Origin: Pocillopora verrucosa
Lineage: Eukaryota; Cnidaria; Anthozoa; Scleractinia; Pocilloporidae
Direction: 5' to 3'
Assembly (NCBI RefSeq): GCF_036669915.1
Contig: NC_089315.1
Location: 25,347,932 to 25,411,931, forward strand
DNA length: 64,000 nucleotides
The translations under genes were made by a program, and so were the position numbers. The notes under the pieces were generated by a model, which searched no databases, had not been told where the DNA came from, and was given only the letters and a program-made list of their open reading frames with translations. Positions within the stretch are counted from its first letter, which is position 1. Each line of letters begins with the position of its first letter. This document shows, piece after piece, positions 37,930 to 51,639 of the stretch.

Positions 37930-39191
37930 TTTGAAAAAAGAAACGTGGGAGATTGAGTACGAGGCAATGTCTTGTACACTTAGTCAACATTTCGTCAACT
38001 TTAGGTTGCATTCCAGTGCATTGCGGTTTGTTAGTAAACGTAAAGGAAAATCTCTCCTCATTGATCGAATGCCTTTTTGACGACTTTCGCAATCGTGATG
38101 TGACAGACTCTGAACTGTTGAACTATGTCAATCCGAAAGTTAGTGTTAATGATTTTACTGATCATTTCACTACCCGTTAACAGCCGCCGTCAAGACAATT
38201 TAGATTGAGACAAACTAAGGCCGGCAGAGATGGAAGATAGAAATCTGCGAAGGTCGATCAGTTTGAAATTTTACAATATCCTTTTGGATACAGGCCTCCT
38301 CGCAAAGTTATATGGACTTTTGATGCAACTTTACGCCTTTTTCTGATGATCAAACGGAAATAGTGGATTCTTTCGCGAAAAAAGCGTGCTACTAAGCGGC
38401 GTGTTCATATCGATGGACTCAGCTCACAGATGTACATTAGTCCCGTATAGTACACTGCCATTCCTAGCGTGGAGTCTATTTTCTTTAAATTTGATCTGAT
38501 CAGGAAGAAAGAAGCCCATGTTTATTCATTGGAAGCGTCAAACCCATTTTTGTTGGATGAATGAATGGAGGAGCACTTTCCCACTCACTTCAATTGATCT
38601 ATATGTAGCTGAGAAAGAAAACTATAAGAATTCTGCAAAGGTACGATGAGATTATTTTTCGAACATAAATGAATCTTTTTTGATCCAAGAAGGGATGGAG
38701 TTTTCTCTAGTTATTACAAAGATTAACAATTTTCGCTGGCGCTGTTCTTTGCCGTCTTTCAACGCCAGTCGATGTTGTGGTAAACGGCTGAGTTCCTCTT
38801 TGCTTGAAAATATCCTACTTTTGCTCTATATTTGCGTGTTGGCTACCATTCGAAGACAAACAATTTCAAAGATTTCACAGTCATGAAGTTTGGACACAAA
38901 ATTGTGATATTTATAAGACTGAATATCAGATTCCAGTGCGTGAGCTATCGAAGGTTTCCTTGACTTATGTGACGAAAAACTCGTAAGAGATGGTTTCCAT
39001 GGATTTTCGCTCAAAACAAAATCATTTGCTTCAGCTATCGGTGCGGTCGGTATCGAGGTTCGGAGCTTTGGAAATTTGGATTGTTCACAGTCTTATTTGA
39101 GAAAAAAACACTTAACGCAAACCAAAAAAATCAAATACTATAAAAACTAAACTGCAAAAACAAAACAAAAGAAAACCGCGGGTGAGACGCG
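37930..39191. promoter_or_regulatory. Divergent intergenic region, unit 2
   Basis: Equivalent to 22328-23413, with about 190 extra bases at 38449-38646. The part nearest the coiled-coil ATG (38930-39191) is very close to units 1 and 3 and probably holds that gene's promoter and leader. Confidence 0.5.
38449..38646. mobile_element. Small insertion present in units 2 and 3, absent from unit 1
   Basis: Unit 1 reads from CCCGTATGG directly to TGGGATTATTTTTCG. Units 2 and 3 have about 190 bases between, from GTACACTGCCATTCC to AATTCTGCAAAGGTAC. The ends pair partly (GTAC...TGC), which suggests a MITE, but the repeat is imperfect. Confidence 0.4.
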
Positions 39192-42100
39192 ATGGCTTCG
39201 TGGCTTCGCCCCGAAAAAAAAGACGACCAAAAACATCTTCCTTCTCCGCAACTGAAATCAAGAATACCAGTCAGAATGAATCGCTTATGCAGCGACAATG
39301 TCAGAAGTTCCTCGTCAAAGGACAAAGCAGATAAAACAGCGGGTCTGCAAAAAGATTTAGGGAACAAAGTTCAAAGTAAGCGGTCATCACGGATTCCGAT
39401 TGTAGTGAATGGGAGGAAGACCAAAGTTGGTTCTAAAGATAATCTACCCATGAATTTCAAAACTATTCAAGGAGGAAAACCTCTAGGAAGAGATTCAGGT
39501 ATGTTTATTTCTCAGCAGTTAGCCAGCGTCAGTTTTTTCACTGAAGTAATATATCGAAAATTGAAGACATTTTATAAAACGGTTTCAGGCGAACAGCTGG
39601 AATCACCATATTGTCTTTATCATAACATACGCTGTAGGTAAGAAAAAGTAGCAACTGAGATAAATTGGTGGAAACCACGTTGTACAGGGTTGAAAAGACA
39701 CTAATTGAATGTTCCTCGATTTAAAAAAGTCGATGAGTAAGACTTGTTTTTAACTTTAAATTCCTATTTAATGTAGAAAAAAATTACTACCATTAATTGT
39801 TTCTTGTTTGTCATCACATTTCTATTCATTTATTTGTTTATTAACTCTTTTTTCAGTTTTCTATTTCATTTATTTATCTATTTATTTATTAACATATTTT
39901 AACTTCACCTGAGTAAAGATTTTCCTCAAGTTTTTAAGATTTTGATCCAGAATTAAACAAGCCTCTTTCGGTTGCTAATTTCATCAGCCATCTTGTTTAT
40001 TTCAAGCCACTTAGTCGATGCTTGTTTGCACAAACTGGAGGCAAATTTCTGCAGTTACAGCTTCATGACATTTGCTAAAGAAATGAAAAGCTTGCACCTA
40101 ATTTTTCCTAAGGGGAGCTAATTGGTAATCTCGAATTGATCACAGGTATTAAACTGCGAGAAACTCAAGGCAAACAAGACAAGAAAACGGAAAGTGCCAT
40201 TCCTTCAATCACAGTTAAACAAAGCAGTTACAGGCGCGCTCCGAAAACCACGCCAATTGTCAGGCGACGTGTACCACGACAGCTTACACCAACAGAGACA
40301 GAGTCGAAACAGGTAAATCTGGGAGGAAAATGTCATTTCAGCAAATACCAGAGGTGAAGTATTTCACAGTGACAACTGTCTCTTTTGGAGGATCTGGAAC
40401 TTAATATCGTGACTAGCCTTCGTTTTACATCTTCGCGAATAAGGAATGTTAGCTTTATAAGGGATATCCAGACATATAACAGCTGCTACAAAAACAACGC
40501 ATTTTGTGCTTAAATAATCAGGTTTGCAAGGATGAGAAAGAGTCACGAGAAGAAAGCTCAGCAAGAGAGAAATCATCTGCAGCCAAGGCAAAAGAGGTCA
40601 CGTCAGAGGTCACCACAGCTAAACGAAGCAGTTATAGGCGCGCTCAGAAAACCACACCAATTGTCAGGCGGCGTGTACCCCGACAGCTTACACCAAGAGA
40701 GACAGAGTCGAAACAGGTAAATCTGGGAGGAAAATGTCATTTCAGAAAAAACCTGAGGTGAAGTATTTCACAGTGACAACTGTCTCTTTTGGAGGGTCTT
40801 GAACTTAATTAATATCGTGATTAGCCTTTGTTTCACATTTTCGCGAATTAGGAATGTTAGGTTTATAAGGGATATCCAGAAATATAACAGCTGCAACAAA
40901 AACAACGCATTTTGTGCTTAAATAATCAGGTTTGCAAGGATGAGAAAGAGTCACGAGAAGAAAGCTCAGCCAGAGAGAAATCATCTGCAGCAAGGGCGGA
41001 AGAGGTCACGCCAGAGGTCACCAAAGCTAAACGGAGCAGTTATAGGCACGCTCACAAAAAGACGCCAATTGTCAGGCGACGTGTACCAAGACAGCTTACA
41101 CCAACAGAGACAGGATCGAAACAGGTAAATCTGGGAGGAAAATGTCATTTCAGCAAATACAAGAGGTGAAGTATTTCACAGTGACAACTGTCTCTTTTGG
41201 AGGATCTGGAACTTAATATCGTGATTAGCCTTTGTTTCACATCTTCGCGAATTAGGAATGTTAGCTCTATAAGGGATATCCAAAAATATAACAGCTGCAA
41301 CAAAAACAACGTATTTTGTGCTTAAATAATCAGGTTTGCAAGGATGCAAAAGAATCACGAGAAGAAAGCTCAGCAAGAGAGAAATCATCTGCAGCAAGGG
41401 CGGAAGAGGTCACGCCAGAGGTCACCAAAGCTAAACAGAGCAGTTATAGGCGCGCTCAGAAAACCACGCCAATTGTCAGGCGACGTGTACCACGACAGCT
41501 TACACCAACAGAGACAGAGTCGAAACAGGTAAATCTGGGAAGAAAATGTCATTTCAGCAAATACAAGAGGTGAAGTATTTCACAGTGACAACTGTCTCTT
41601 TTGGAGGATCTGGAACTTAATATCGTGATTAGCCTTTGTTTCACATCTTCGCGAATTAGGAATGTTAGCTTTATAAGGGATATCCAGACATATAACAGCT
41701 GCAACTAAAACAACGCATTTTGTGCTTAAATAATCAGGTTTGCAAGGATGCAAAAGAATCACGAGAAGAAAGCTCAGCAAGAGAGAAATCATCTGCAGCA
41801 AGGGCGGAAGAGGTCAAGCCAGAGGTAACCAAAGCTAACCAGAGTAGTAATCAGGTTTGCAAGGATGAGAGAGAATCACGAGAAGAAAGCCCAGCACAAA
41901 ATATCAGACTGGAAACAGAGTTTGGTACAAAGAACAAGATGGAAGAAAATGTTTTCAGCGAGGAAGAGTTGGACTGTAGCTCTTTCACTGAGTCCAGCGG
42001 ATACCAACGGAAAATGGCTGAGCTGAACGAAAAATCCAGACGGCTCAAGGCACAGTTTGCGGAGGAAAACAGACAGGCTGTCGAATCTATGAACAAGACA

Positions 42101-45100
42101 ATGGAGAAGATCAAACAGAGCCAGGCAAGGGAAGATTGCATCACAAATGAGATTGAGGAGATACGACGGAGACGGGATGAAATAAAAGAAGACTTGAAAC
42201 GCCTTGATGAGATCGGCCGAAGACGAGAGCTCGAGGATAAAAAATGGAGAGAAAAAATGGACGAGAAAAAGAAGAGAGTCGCAAATAGATTGGAGAAGAT
42301 AAGAGTCGAACGACGTAAATATCAGGAAGGGACAGCTGATGAAAATGACTCAACAGAAGGGTATGATCAACCGGATAAGAATTCCGGTGAAAGTCCAGAG
42401 AGTGAGAAAAGCAAAAATGTCACCATAGGAAACGAAACTGTTATAAACGAAGACGTTGGTAACGAAGTGTTACGTGAACCTCATCAGATCATAGAGTACA
42501 AAAGTGTAAAAGAGCTGGAAAAGAAGCGGAAAGAAGTAAAGCAGTTGAAGAGACTGGAGAAGAAGGCGATTAAAAGAGAGAAGTTAGAACAAAGAGAACG
42601 TAAGAAGATCGAAAAACAGAAGGGAAAAGTTGCTCGCAAACTTGAGAAACTCTCAGCTAAGAGTTCAAAGGTTTCGGAAGAAACTGCAGTAGTTGCTAAG
42701 TGTATAAATGAGGCCATGGAGGCTGTGAATACAACGGCGAAAGAGAAAAATGATGAAACCCCTAGAGCAAATGGAATTAAACCATCCGTCGACACCTCTT
42801 CAGATATCGCAGAGTCTAAGCAAGTTCAAGCACCTCACTCTTCTGGATTAATTACGAATGGAGCGGAGGTTGAGAAATTAGGAGAGACGTTGCCTAAGGT
42901 TGATAGGCTAATATTGGGACATACAGACTCTATGGTCGACGAAACAGCGGACAGCCAACAAAGTAACCCAGAGGAGGAGATGCCTCGACAGGATAACTTT
43001 GACTGTTTCCCTGATGAAGTTGAGGGAGACATGCACACAGAGGAAAGCAGGTCTCAAGTTTCACAGAGTGCTGAGAATGAGGACAACGAGAAAAATTTCC
43101 ATGAATGCGACGCCTTACCGAAATATGAGCAATCAGTGGCAGCAGTCGTAAACATAACGGAATATTTAATCCAACAAGGGTTGTCCGAGGCTTTGGAAAC
43201 AATTATCCCTGTCAGTAAAAAAGAGTATACATTGCGATCGGAAGAAAAGATTTCAGAGGAAGAACCAAAGCTCCACAAAGAAAATGTGGAAATGGAATTT
43301 GGGAAACTTAAAAGGAAAAATACCGAGCTCGAGATGCAGATTTGCATCATAAACGAGGAACTTGAAACGTACCGAAAGAGGATAGAAACTTTACAGGCTG
43401 ACCTGGATGGGAGCAAAGTTGAGGTTGAGCAACTGCAGTCTAAAGAAGAATACAAAGAAAGAGAGCTGGCAAATTTAAAAAGTGATTTCCAGAGAAAGGA
43501 GCAAAAATGGGAAGATGCAAATGAACTCTTGGAAAAGGTTATGGTGGAAAGAGAAGAGTTATGGGATGATGTTGATTACTTGGAGGAAAGCTTGAAAGAC
43601 AGTCAAGAAAGTAATGAAACTCTTACATTTGAGGTCGATGAACTGACGATAATGATACAGGAGATGAAGAGAGAGTACAGAGTGGAGCACAGTCGCTGGG
43701 AATGTGGACACCTACGTGAGGAAGTAGAGTTACTTAATGGATCTCTGGAGTTGAATGAACAGAGAACAGTTTTATTAGAGAGCCAAGTGCACGCATTTGA
43801 AGCAGAAAGAAAACAGTTAAGAGGTGATGTTGATTTCTTGGAGGAAAGCTTGAGAAACAGTCAAGAAAGCAATGAAGATCTGACGTTTGAGGTTGATGAG
43901 CTGAATATAATGATTCAGGAAATGAAAAGGGAGAATACGCAGCTTAGTCTCCATGGATGCAGACATCTACGCGAAGAAGTAGAATTACTAAACGGATCCG
44001 TGGAATTGAAAGAACAGAGAGTAACTCTGTTGGAGAGACAAGTGGACGCGTTTAAAGAAGAAAGCTGTAGTTTTCAAAATGTTACGCAGAGCATGAAAAG
44101 AGAAATAGAGATTGTTAAGAAGGAAAATGTGACAAAGACGACGCAGTTCCATAAGCTAAAATGCGAAACATCGCAGACTATCAGTGATCTTAAAGATGAC
44201 ATTGCAAAGTTACAACAAGAAAAGTCTGCATTGTCATCGGAACTATCAAAGGAATCAGGAAGAGATCACCATTTGTATGAGTTAAGATGTGAAAAATCGA
44301 GTATGACAGGAACACTTGAAGATCATATAACAAGGTTGAGGAGAGAGAACTGCACTTTGACTGCAAGACTATCAAAGGCTTACGAAAAGGATGACCAGTT
44401 GATTGAACTAAGAGAAAAAGTCCAACTTTTACAGAATCAGTTGAAAAATGTAACTGAGGCGGCAACAGCGTCTGTGAACAGCAAAGAGAAGGAAATGCAG
44501 GAAGATTACCGCATCATAAAGAAGCAAGATGAAACGATCAAAAATTTAATCGAAGAGATCACACAGGAAAGATGTGACAAGGACCGCCTCGAACAGCAGT
44601 CTAGAAGAATACGAGAACTTGAGACTCAATTACAAAAAATGGAAGACATGAAAAGAAACACAAATCACTCAGTGGATGCCTTGGTGCTTGAGGTGAAACA
44701 GGAAAGGTCAGAAAAAGAGCGTCTGAAGAAAAGGGCCATGCAAGCAAAAAAGGTTGGCTCTTGTAGAGAGAAAGAGCTTGAAGAGAGAATTGAACTTCTT
44801 GAGAATCAGTTACGCGCAGAAGATGAGCTGACAAACGCCACTCTTATGTCTCTAAAAAACAAGGAAAGTTCGTTACAGGAAGCTACTGCCACTATCGATA
44901 TGCTCACAGAGGAACTGGAACGGGAGAAGTCGGAAAAAGAAACTCTGAGAAAGGCTGTCGAAGTGTCTGAGTGTAACTCTCATAACGACAAAAGATTGAC
45001 TGAGAACATTGAAACACTTGAGAAGCGATTACTAGAGATGAGTGATCTACGAGAAAAGACTCTTATATCTCTTAAAGAGAAAGAATGGTCATTGCAGGAG

Positions 45101-47555
45101 GCTCATGATGAGATCAATGAGTTAACTCAACAAATAGCACACAACAAGTCGCACAAAAAGTTTTTCAAGAGGAAGGCTAAGGCTAAAACGGGTAAAGCTC
45201 ATCGATTGAATCTCATTCAAAAAGGAACAAAAAGATATACACAGGAGAGGGGTTCGTTTATAGCAGGCGTGGGAAAACGGCTGAAGAACCTGGTACAAAG
45301 ACCAAGAGGAGTGTCCGCATCGAGCCTGGTAATGAAAAAGAAGGAAGCCCATGCACAGCGTGTGTTAGACAAATTGAGGGAAGATTTGAATGAAAGAGGA
45401 AAAGTCATTCAAGACTTAAGGAGTAATTTCAAAGACAGTGCTAAGGAATTGTCGTCCATGCGACGTCAGCTTGAAGATATTCAATGCCAAAATACCGAGC
45501 TCATACAGTGTCTTGGACACAAGGAGGAGGATCTTCAAAAGACGCAAAGATACTTAAAAGAAAAGGAAGCCAGCCTTGATGTCACAAATGAAACCCTGCG
45601 TTTGAAATGCTCGCTTCTCAGAGCCATGGAGGCCAAATTGTGTCTGACGAAGAAAGAGATTGAAGAATTGACACAAGTGAACAAAGAGAAAGGCTTAGAG
45701 ATAACTCGCATTGAGACAACCCTTACAGAAGTGAGAAAAAAGTTGGTTATTGCTGCATCCTTCATCGAGAAGCAAAATGAACAATGTGCTAACCTTAGGA
45801 CTTGTGCTATGAAGAAGACCAGAGATGCGGATAAGATGCAAGGCGAATTGAAACGCTTCTCAACTCAACTTGAAAATAGCAGGAACGAGAACGCAAACCT
45901 ACACAGAGCATTTTTAGCTGCTACAGAGCGTCTTACAAGGGAGAAGCAAAGGCAGTTCAGCGGGACTGAGTTACTGAAAGATGGGCACGAAAGGAAGTCC
46001 TCTGAGTCATCATGTGAGGTGAGATATTTTCCTCCCTAAGCGCGAGACGCAAGAGCGATGAGAGCGATCTTGAAGCGCGAGACGATGTACACGAAGACTA
46101 CACCCTAAAATCCCATTGTCAACTTTCACGTTCTGCTCTTTTTGGAATTAATTGATGTGCTGTAATTTTGACATGCATATTTTCAAGCGAGTAATTCATT
46201 TATTTCGTATCTTCTACAGGAAAGCACCTCTAACACCCTGAAAGACAGGAGACAAATGGATGCGTACAAAATAACATTTTTGGAAGACGAGAGTAATGTG
46301 GCAGGCAGTAGTCAGGGAGACACTGAAAATAAATGGTCAGTAATATATATTTTTTGTTACCAGAATATGTAACAATCATACCATTAGTGCATTTTGGATA
46401 TGATTTGGTAAATAGCCAACAAAATGCGTAGCGCCGAGCGGAGTATCACCAGTCTCTATCCAACAAGCATCTGATGAGATAATTATTAATTATTCAACTA
46501 CATTAAATCCCGAACGTTTGGATATTTGGAGCTTTTTTCAGCTCCGTGCAATGTATTTCCATGTGAAGTGACTAGGAATATGGGCTGATAATCGGAGTTG
46601 AATAAATCAATCAGAACATGAGAAATGCAATATTCGGGGTTTAAAATTTAGTGATATAGCTTTAGGTAAAGCTGCAACCCTCGTCACAACTGTTGCAGAA
46701 TTAATCTTTTTCGCCGCGTTTAAAAGGCCTAGTATTGAAAGAGGTTAGTGATAAATCAAAACTAGACGAAGATTTTTGCCAGTGAATAGAAACCCTTTAA
46801 GCCCAAAATTTTACACAAGGTTATTCCTGGAAATAAAAAAATTTCAAAAAGAGCCAGGATACATTGATTGGAACTTACGCAATATTAAAGGTCACATTTT
46901 CACCACTCATAGCGTATCGTCTTCAATGGTATTTTTATATTTTCTTCAAACTTCTCCCTGTCATCTTTCAACGGGTAATTTAGAAATAAAAGTGTCTCCC
47001 ACTTTTAATTGCAGGTTCAATACTTTTAGATTGGACGAACATCACTTTGAAACACGGGGAGATCGACATTTTAACTGCGCTGATACTATCGCTAAAGTTG
47101 ACCATACTATGCAGAACTTCTCAACACACGCATCATCTAATTCAGTTTCGATACTGCTGTGCAATGGTTAATGTTTTGCGGGAGAAGTACCAATGCAACG
47201 AATTGGCAAACCGGAGCCAAGTGATGACATAAGACTAATTTTTATCATTGAAAATTTTGGATGCAGTCGAGATAATCTTTTTTTTTTGGAGAGGGTATAC
47301 TTCTTACCTTCAAATAAACATTCGTGCCTTGACATTAAGTGTAAATATATTAAAATACTCTAAAAAGATGTTTACTTTTGTTCTGTGTTAGGGAAGGGGA
47401 CAGTACATAATAAGAAAAGGAGCAATCTTCTTCTCGCATCTTACAGGCACTTATACACAAGCAGGGGACTGGAAGGCAAAATTTCACACCTTAATCACTC
47501 TGTTTACGAACATGACAATTTCGATATTGCTGATTGTAACAGTGTGCGGTTGTAA
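39192..47555 (+). CDS. Long coiled-coil protein with SxIP motifs, copy 2
   Basis: Nine exons join in phase: 39192-39498, 40146-40312, 40522-40716, 40930-41124, 41334-41528, 41738-46018, 46220-46335, 47015-47166 and 47392-47555 (TAA), giving 1923 residues of unknown function. Architecture is as in copy 1: SRIP motifs twice in exon 1, repeated acidic/basic module exons (three full 195-bp copies here), then coiled coil. Distinctive points follow. The last module is fused without an intron to the giant exon. The second SEEELDC block of copy 1 is missing. Twelve extra residues (EDESNVAGSSQG) lie in exon 7. The final exon ends 16 codons early because a CAA present in copy 1 is TAA here. The frame is otherwise open throughout, which argues for a working gene. 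A microtubule or centrosome role is inference from the SxIP motifs and coiled coil only. Confidence 0.75.
40146..41895 (+). repeat. Tandem duplicated exons, copy 2 gene
   Basis: Partial module 40146-40312, full modules at 40522, 40930 and 41334 (195 bp each), and a fifth at 41738 that runs straight into the giant exon. Periods are 408, 404 and 404 bases. The introns are almost identical to each other. Confidence 0.9.
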
Positions 47556-47922
47556 AACACGAACCTAGTATGTGCTTGGCTTCTCCCGAAGTCCCTGCTG
47601 TAGCTCAGTTTTGTAGCATTGGAGCGGAATTTATAAACGTCCGGGTTCTATGGAGGGCGGGGGCTCAGATTCTTCTTTGTCTCATGATAGCACTACTCAA
47701 GTTCATGATATTGAAGCTTAATCGAAAAGTCCTGGGTCAGGTTCCTTCTATCTGTCATCTTGTAAATTTCGGGCTCTGACAAACAGTGACGCCACGGTAA
47801 ACTGACTCCTCCCTAATGATTCCTTACCGATCCCTCACTGACCCTCTCTTAGATTCACTGGCGCTGATAATGATAGAAAACTTAACCATGATTCTTTGAT
47901 TCTATTAGAAGTTTTACCAAGT

Positions 47923-47928
47923 AATAAA
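47923..47928 (+). other. Candidate poly(A) signal, copy 2 gene
   Basis: AATAAA in the same context as at 32256 in unit 1. Confidence 0.5.
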
Positions 47929-50630
47929 TTGGTTGACCCTTGTTGAAGTTGAATGTGACCTGGGCACTATTAACTTACCGATAAACATTCGGTTTCTTGT
48001 ATTTCTATGTCATAAGGTTTTCCATAGGTTTCACAGGAAAAAAAATTCTCTTTGTTCGTGGGAACGGACGACAAAGTTGATACTGTTCCATTTACCACTC
48101 ATTTATCGGGAAAGAGCTGTAATATTTGAAACGAAACGCGTCGAAACGATCATCTTCCACCATATTGGAAATTTAAACATTAACCTTTACGAGTATAGTA
48201 CTTAATTTCTTCGTAAGGGAAAGATTTCCTCGTCAACCCATAATATACTAAAACAAGGCCTCTGCCATGTTAGTGACCAGTCAGCATTCTTCGCCTCGGG
48301 TGGTGGAGGGAGGGGTGGGGGGAGGATTTGGTGGAATCGCACGGTTTTCAAGGGGGAACGGAAGGGAGATCAGTAGTCGCCAACAGATAGTCCAACACTC
48401 CCAGCCGAAACGAAAAACAGAACTAAAAAAAAAAAAGGTGAAAGAGTCAAAGGAAAAAAAACCATAATAAGCAGTTTTAAAGTTTCGGATAGCTTTTCTT
48501 TCTTTTCTGAAAATTCGCCAGCACCCACCCTGGATGGAAAGGACGCTGTGACAGTAACGTATGTTGCCGAAGAACAGAACTAAATGGACCGGCCACGGCT
48601 GAACCCAGACCTTTCTTCCTGAGCGGCAGACGGTTTATTACTGGTAATAAAATGTCCACTCTCAGCGGGTGATTATTGAGCTGAATTATTCGCTCGGCCA
48701 ACAACGGATTTGCAATCGCGTGCACATGGACAGATCCTAGATAGTAAGATAAAAAACATCACTCCATACCAGAAGAACATTAACAAATAGTCAAAAAGAA
48801 ATTCATCTTCAAAAAAATACAGAAAAACCCTTTAATAAAAAAAAGGAGGGAAGACGAAGGTTATTTCTTGGGAAAGGTGGCTGTAGAGGAATTCCTTAGT
48901 CATATGGGTCGAAGCTTTTACTGCGTCAGTGTTAAAGAAGAATTAATAAGTATTAATTTTTGATACATAACTCACCTAACTTTGTCTCCAAAGGGCAGGC
49001 TTCATGAATGGATTTTTTTCTTAAACAAAGCCAAGAGTTGAGGGCCATTGCGTCACACTCCCACCTATAATTCAGTCTCACCTTACCCTCCCCCTCACTG
49101 AAACAGAAATGGACAGGCAAAGGATGGTGGCGTTATAATTACGAATTTCCAAAAGTTTCATCTAACAGGATATTAACCTTGGTGATGGAACTGAATTTGA
49201 GAACTTTCAACAATTAATTTGAAACTTTTGAAGTTTTCTGGCTTGAATATTGGGCTATAAAAACGTTTTATCTTGCACCTTTACCAGTCTAACACCTAGT
49301 CATTTTGATGTAATATAAAAATAATGCACCACTTCAACAGATCAACTCTTCACTATTAATAAAAATTTTGAAATGTCAGGAATACAGTTTCTTTTAATCC
49401 CCAAAAGATTTGGTTAAGCCCTGTTTCGACAGCACTTGGGAGGTTCTGAGGTGTCAAGGGAAATAAAAAACAACGCTTATGCAAAAATTTAGGGGAGAAA
49501 AATAATGTTACTAGAATTAAGGAAAATTGGTGAATTGTTTAGATTTTGAGTGGCAGCTTGTGGTGTGTAGGGTTCATTTGTACATAAGTGTACATGGTTG
49601 CCTTTTATTCATGAAAATAAAAGATTTTTGTCTTCTATAATTAGAAACTATTGCCTGGAAAACATGAGGCAAGGTGAAGTGAAGACGTTATTTACATGCA
49701 CCAAGCTATCATCAATTTGCACCAGAATGCCTATAATGGGATGGCCACTTCAGAAGGTCTGAGGAGGTTTGACTCCTCTTGGGGTCTCAGAATGATTCCC
49801 TTGCCCCACACTCACAAATAAAACATCTCACATCTCTCTCTAAGACCTGTCTTGCTGGTTTGGTATGAGAGAGGAAAACCGTCTGTTTCTTGTCAAAATT
49901 TTCAGCATGAATAGAGTGGCCTCTTTACAGTGAAACGGAGAACTCTAGAAATATTTATGGGACGTTATGTGTTCCAAGGAGAAGGCCTATTAGCCACAAG
50001 AGCAGCAATTGTTTTAAAGCTGTGGTTTTGTGGCTAACTACCTATTATAACTTGTAATGAGCTTGGACAGTACACAACCGACCTGTCAGAATCAATTTAA
50101 AGTGCTCATGGTTTTCTAAGTCTTGCAGTATTTACATGTAGTTTGAATCTTTAGCAATGATAGACATTTGGATTAATTTTGGCTCTCTGACACTATCAAG
50201 ACTTGACTCAATGAATTTCAATAGCATTTTCTCATTGCTTTATGGGCAATCCTTTTGGCTCTTCTGAAATATTTTGGTAATATTTTTGCCATTAAGTGAG
50301 ATGCACAATGTGGAGAAAATTTCAGTCTTCCTTACTGGCCAACTAATCTGGATTAGATCAAATTTGAAGATTAGCTCTTGTACTAGCCCAGGTTTACGAA
50401 TACATTATCAGATTTTTCTGAATAATCCACACAAAATTTATCCCTTGAACAATTATGGCCAGGCATTGTAACTGAGGGAATTATTATTCATAATTCATTA
50501 GGTATAGGTTGAAATATCTATGGTTTTCAAACATGTACTATAGCCTTCATCAACATTAAGGAATCATGATAGATCTTTTTTTAGATCTTTTTCTATCAAC
50601 TCAGTTGATAGAACAAAGTCATTTTGTAAT
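47929..50630. other. Intergenic: 3' flank of unit 2 and left part of unit 3
   Basis: Shared 3' flank to about 49215, including the G-rich block at 48300-48334. From about 49220 it matches 19340-20600 of unit 1. No gene seen. Confidence 0.6.
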
Positions 50631-50644
50631 ATGTGACCCTCCAT

Positions 50645-51010
50645 GGGAAAACGGACACTAACGCTTTTCCGTTAAACGGTCTCCAAAAACGGTTGTAAAC
50701 GGATAGTAAACGGCTAACTCGAGCGTTTAAACGGATGCCATAACCGCTTAAACGGATGGCAAAAAATTTAAACGGTTGACCGAAGTCCAAAAACGGATAG
50801 CTTAGTCCTTCAAACGGTTGACCAAAAATAAAAACGGATAGCACGAAACGTTAAACGGTTGACCAAAGTTCAAAAACGGATAGCTCACACTGTTAAACGG
50901 TTGACCAAAAATAAAAACGGTCAGCCCAAAACGTTAAACAGTTGACCAAAGTCCAAAAACGGATAGCTTAAACCGAGAAACGGTTGACCAAAATCGACAA
51001 ACGATGAGCT
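50645..51010. repeat. Satellite of about 41 bases rich in AAACGG
   Basis: The alternating phrases AAACGGTTGACCAAA and AAAAACGGATAGC repeat about every 41 bases across 50770-51000, with looser AAACGG copies from 50645. The core motif recurs well over a dozen times on one strand. Confidence 0.85.
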
Positions 51011-51639
51011 AAAAATTAATGTTTAACGGCTGTGGTTGGGCCGGCGAGATCTTCTGCGGAAAAACTTTCAGAGTGAAAACGGATAATTATCCTTTAAAGC
51101 GAAAACATTGAGCATGATAATTTGAAAAATAATAACTAGCATATACTTACGCATTTTATTTCTGGGTTAATTACTGCCGCTTTCGTGTGACATTCATGAA
51201 ATAAGCGCAATTTACTGAGAACAGTTTCGCTGCCGAATATCCTGAACGGCTACCGCGAGAAACTCATAATCTTCTCCTTTGTTTATTCTTATTATTATTG
51301 AAAATGAACTTCATTTTTTCCTGTTCGGAAGTTTCGCGAAACAAATTCGCATATGCAATGCCGCCACCTTGTCTGAAGCCGAGACATTTCAAGATCAAAT
51401 AACGCAATGAAGTTCCATTGCAAATAAAAGGTCGAATCGGTGTCACGCACCAAGCGGGGCCGTTAAAATGATTGTCAATAAAACCAAGAACGATGAATCA
51501 AGATGATATAAACAGAAAGAGAGTAGCCGATTTAGCATTCCATCGACTGGGGGTCTGCGAAATATACCAACCCAGCTCACTGCGGCTGAAACACACCCCG
51601 ATAGATGCTAGACAACATAAGGTCAGTTCAACTTTATTT

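Larger units (their letters stand above)
33590..49215 (+). repeat. Segmental duplication, unit 2
   Basis: Aligns with unit 1 from the TTTTCAAACATGTACT region (about 33640 against 20550) to the shared 3' flank. It differs by the CACTA-like insertion (34508-37152), the broken CCDC115, an insertion of about 190 bases at 38449-38646 and more module exons in the coiled-coil gene. Its left end lacks the first 1.2 kb found in units 1 and 3. Confidence 0.75.
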
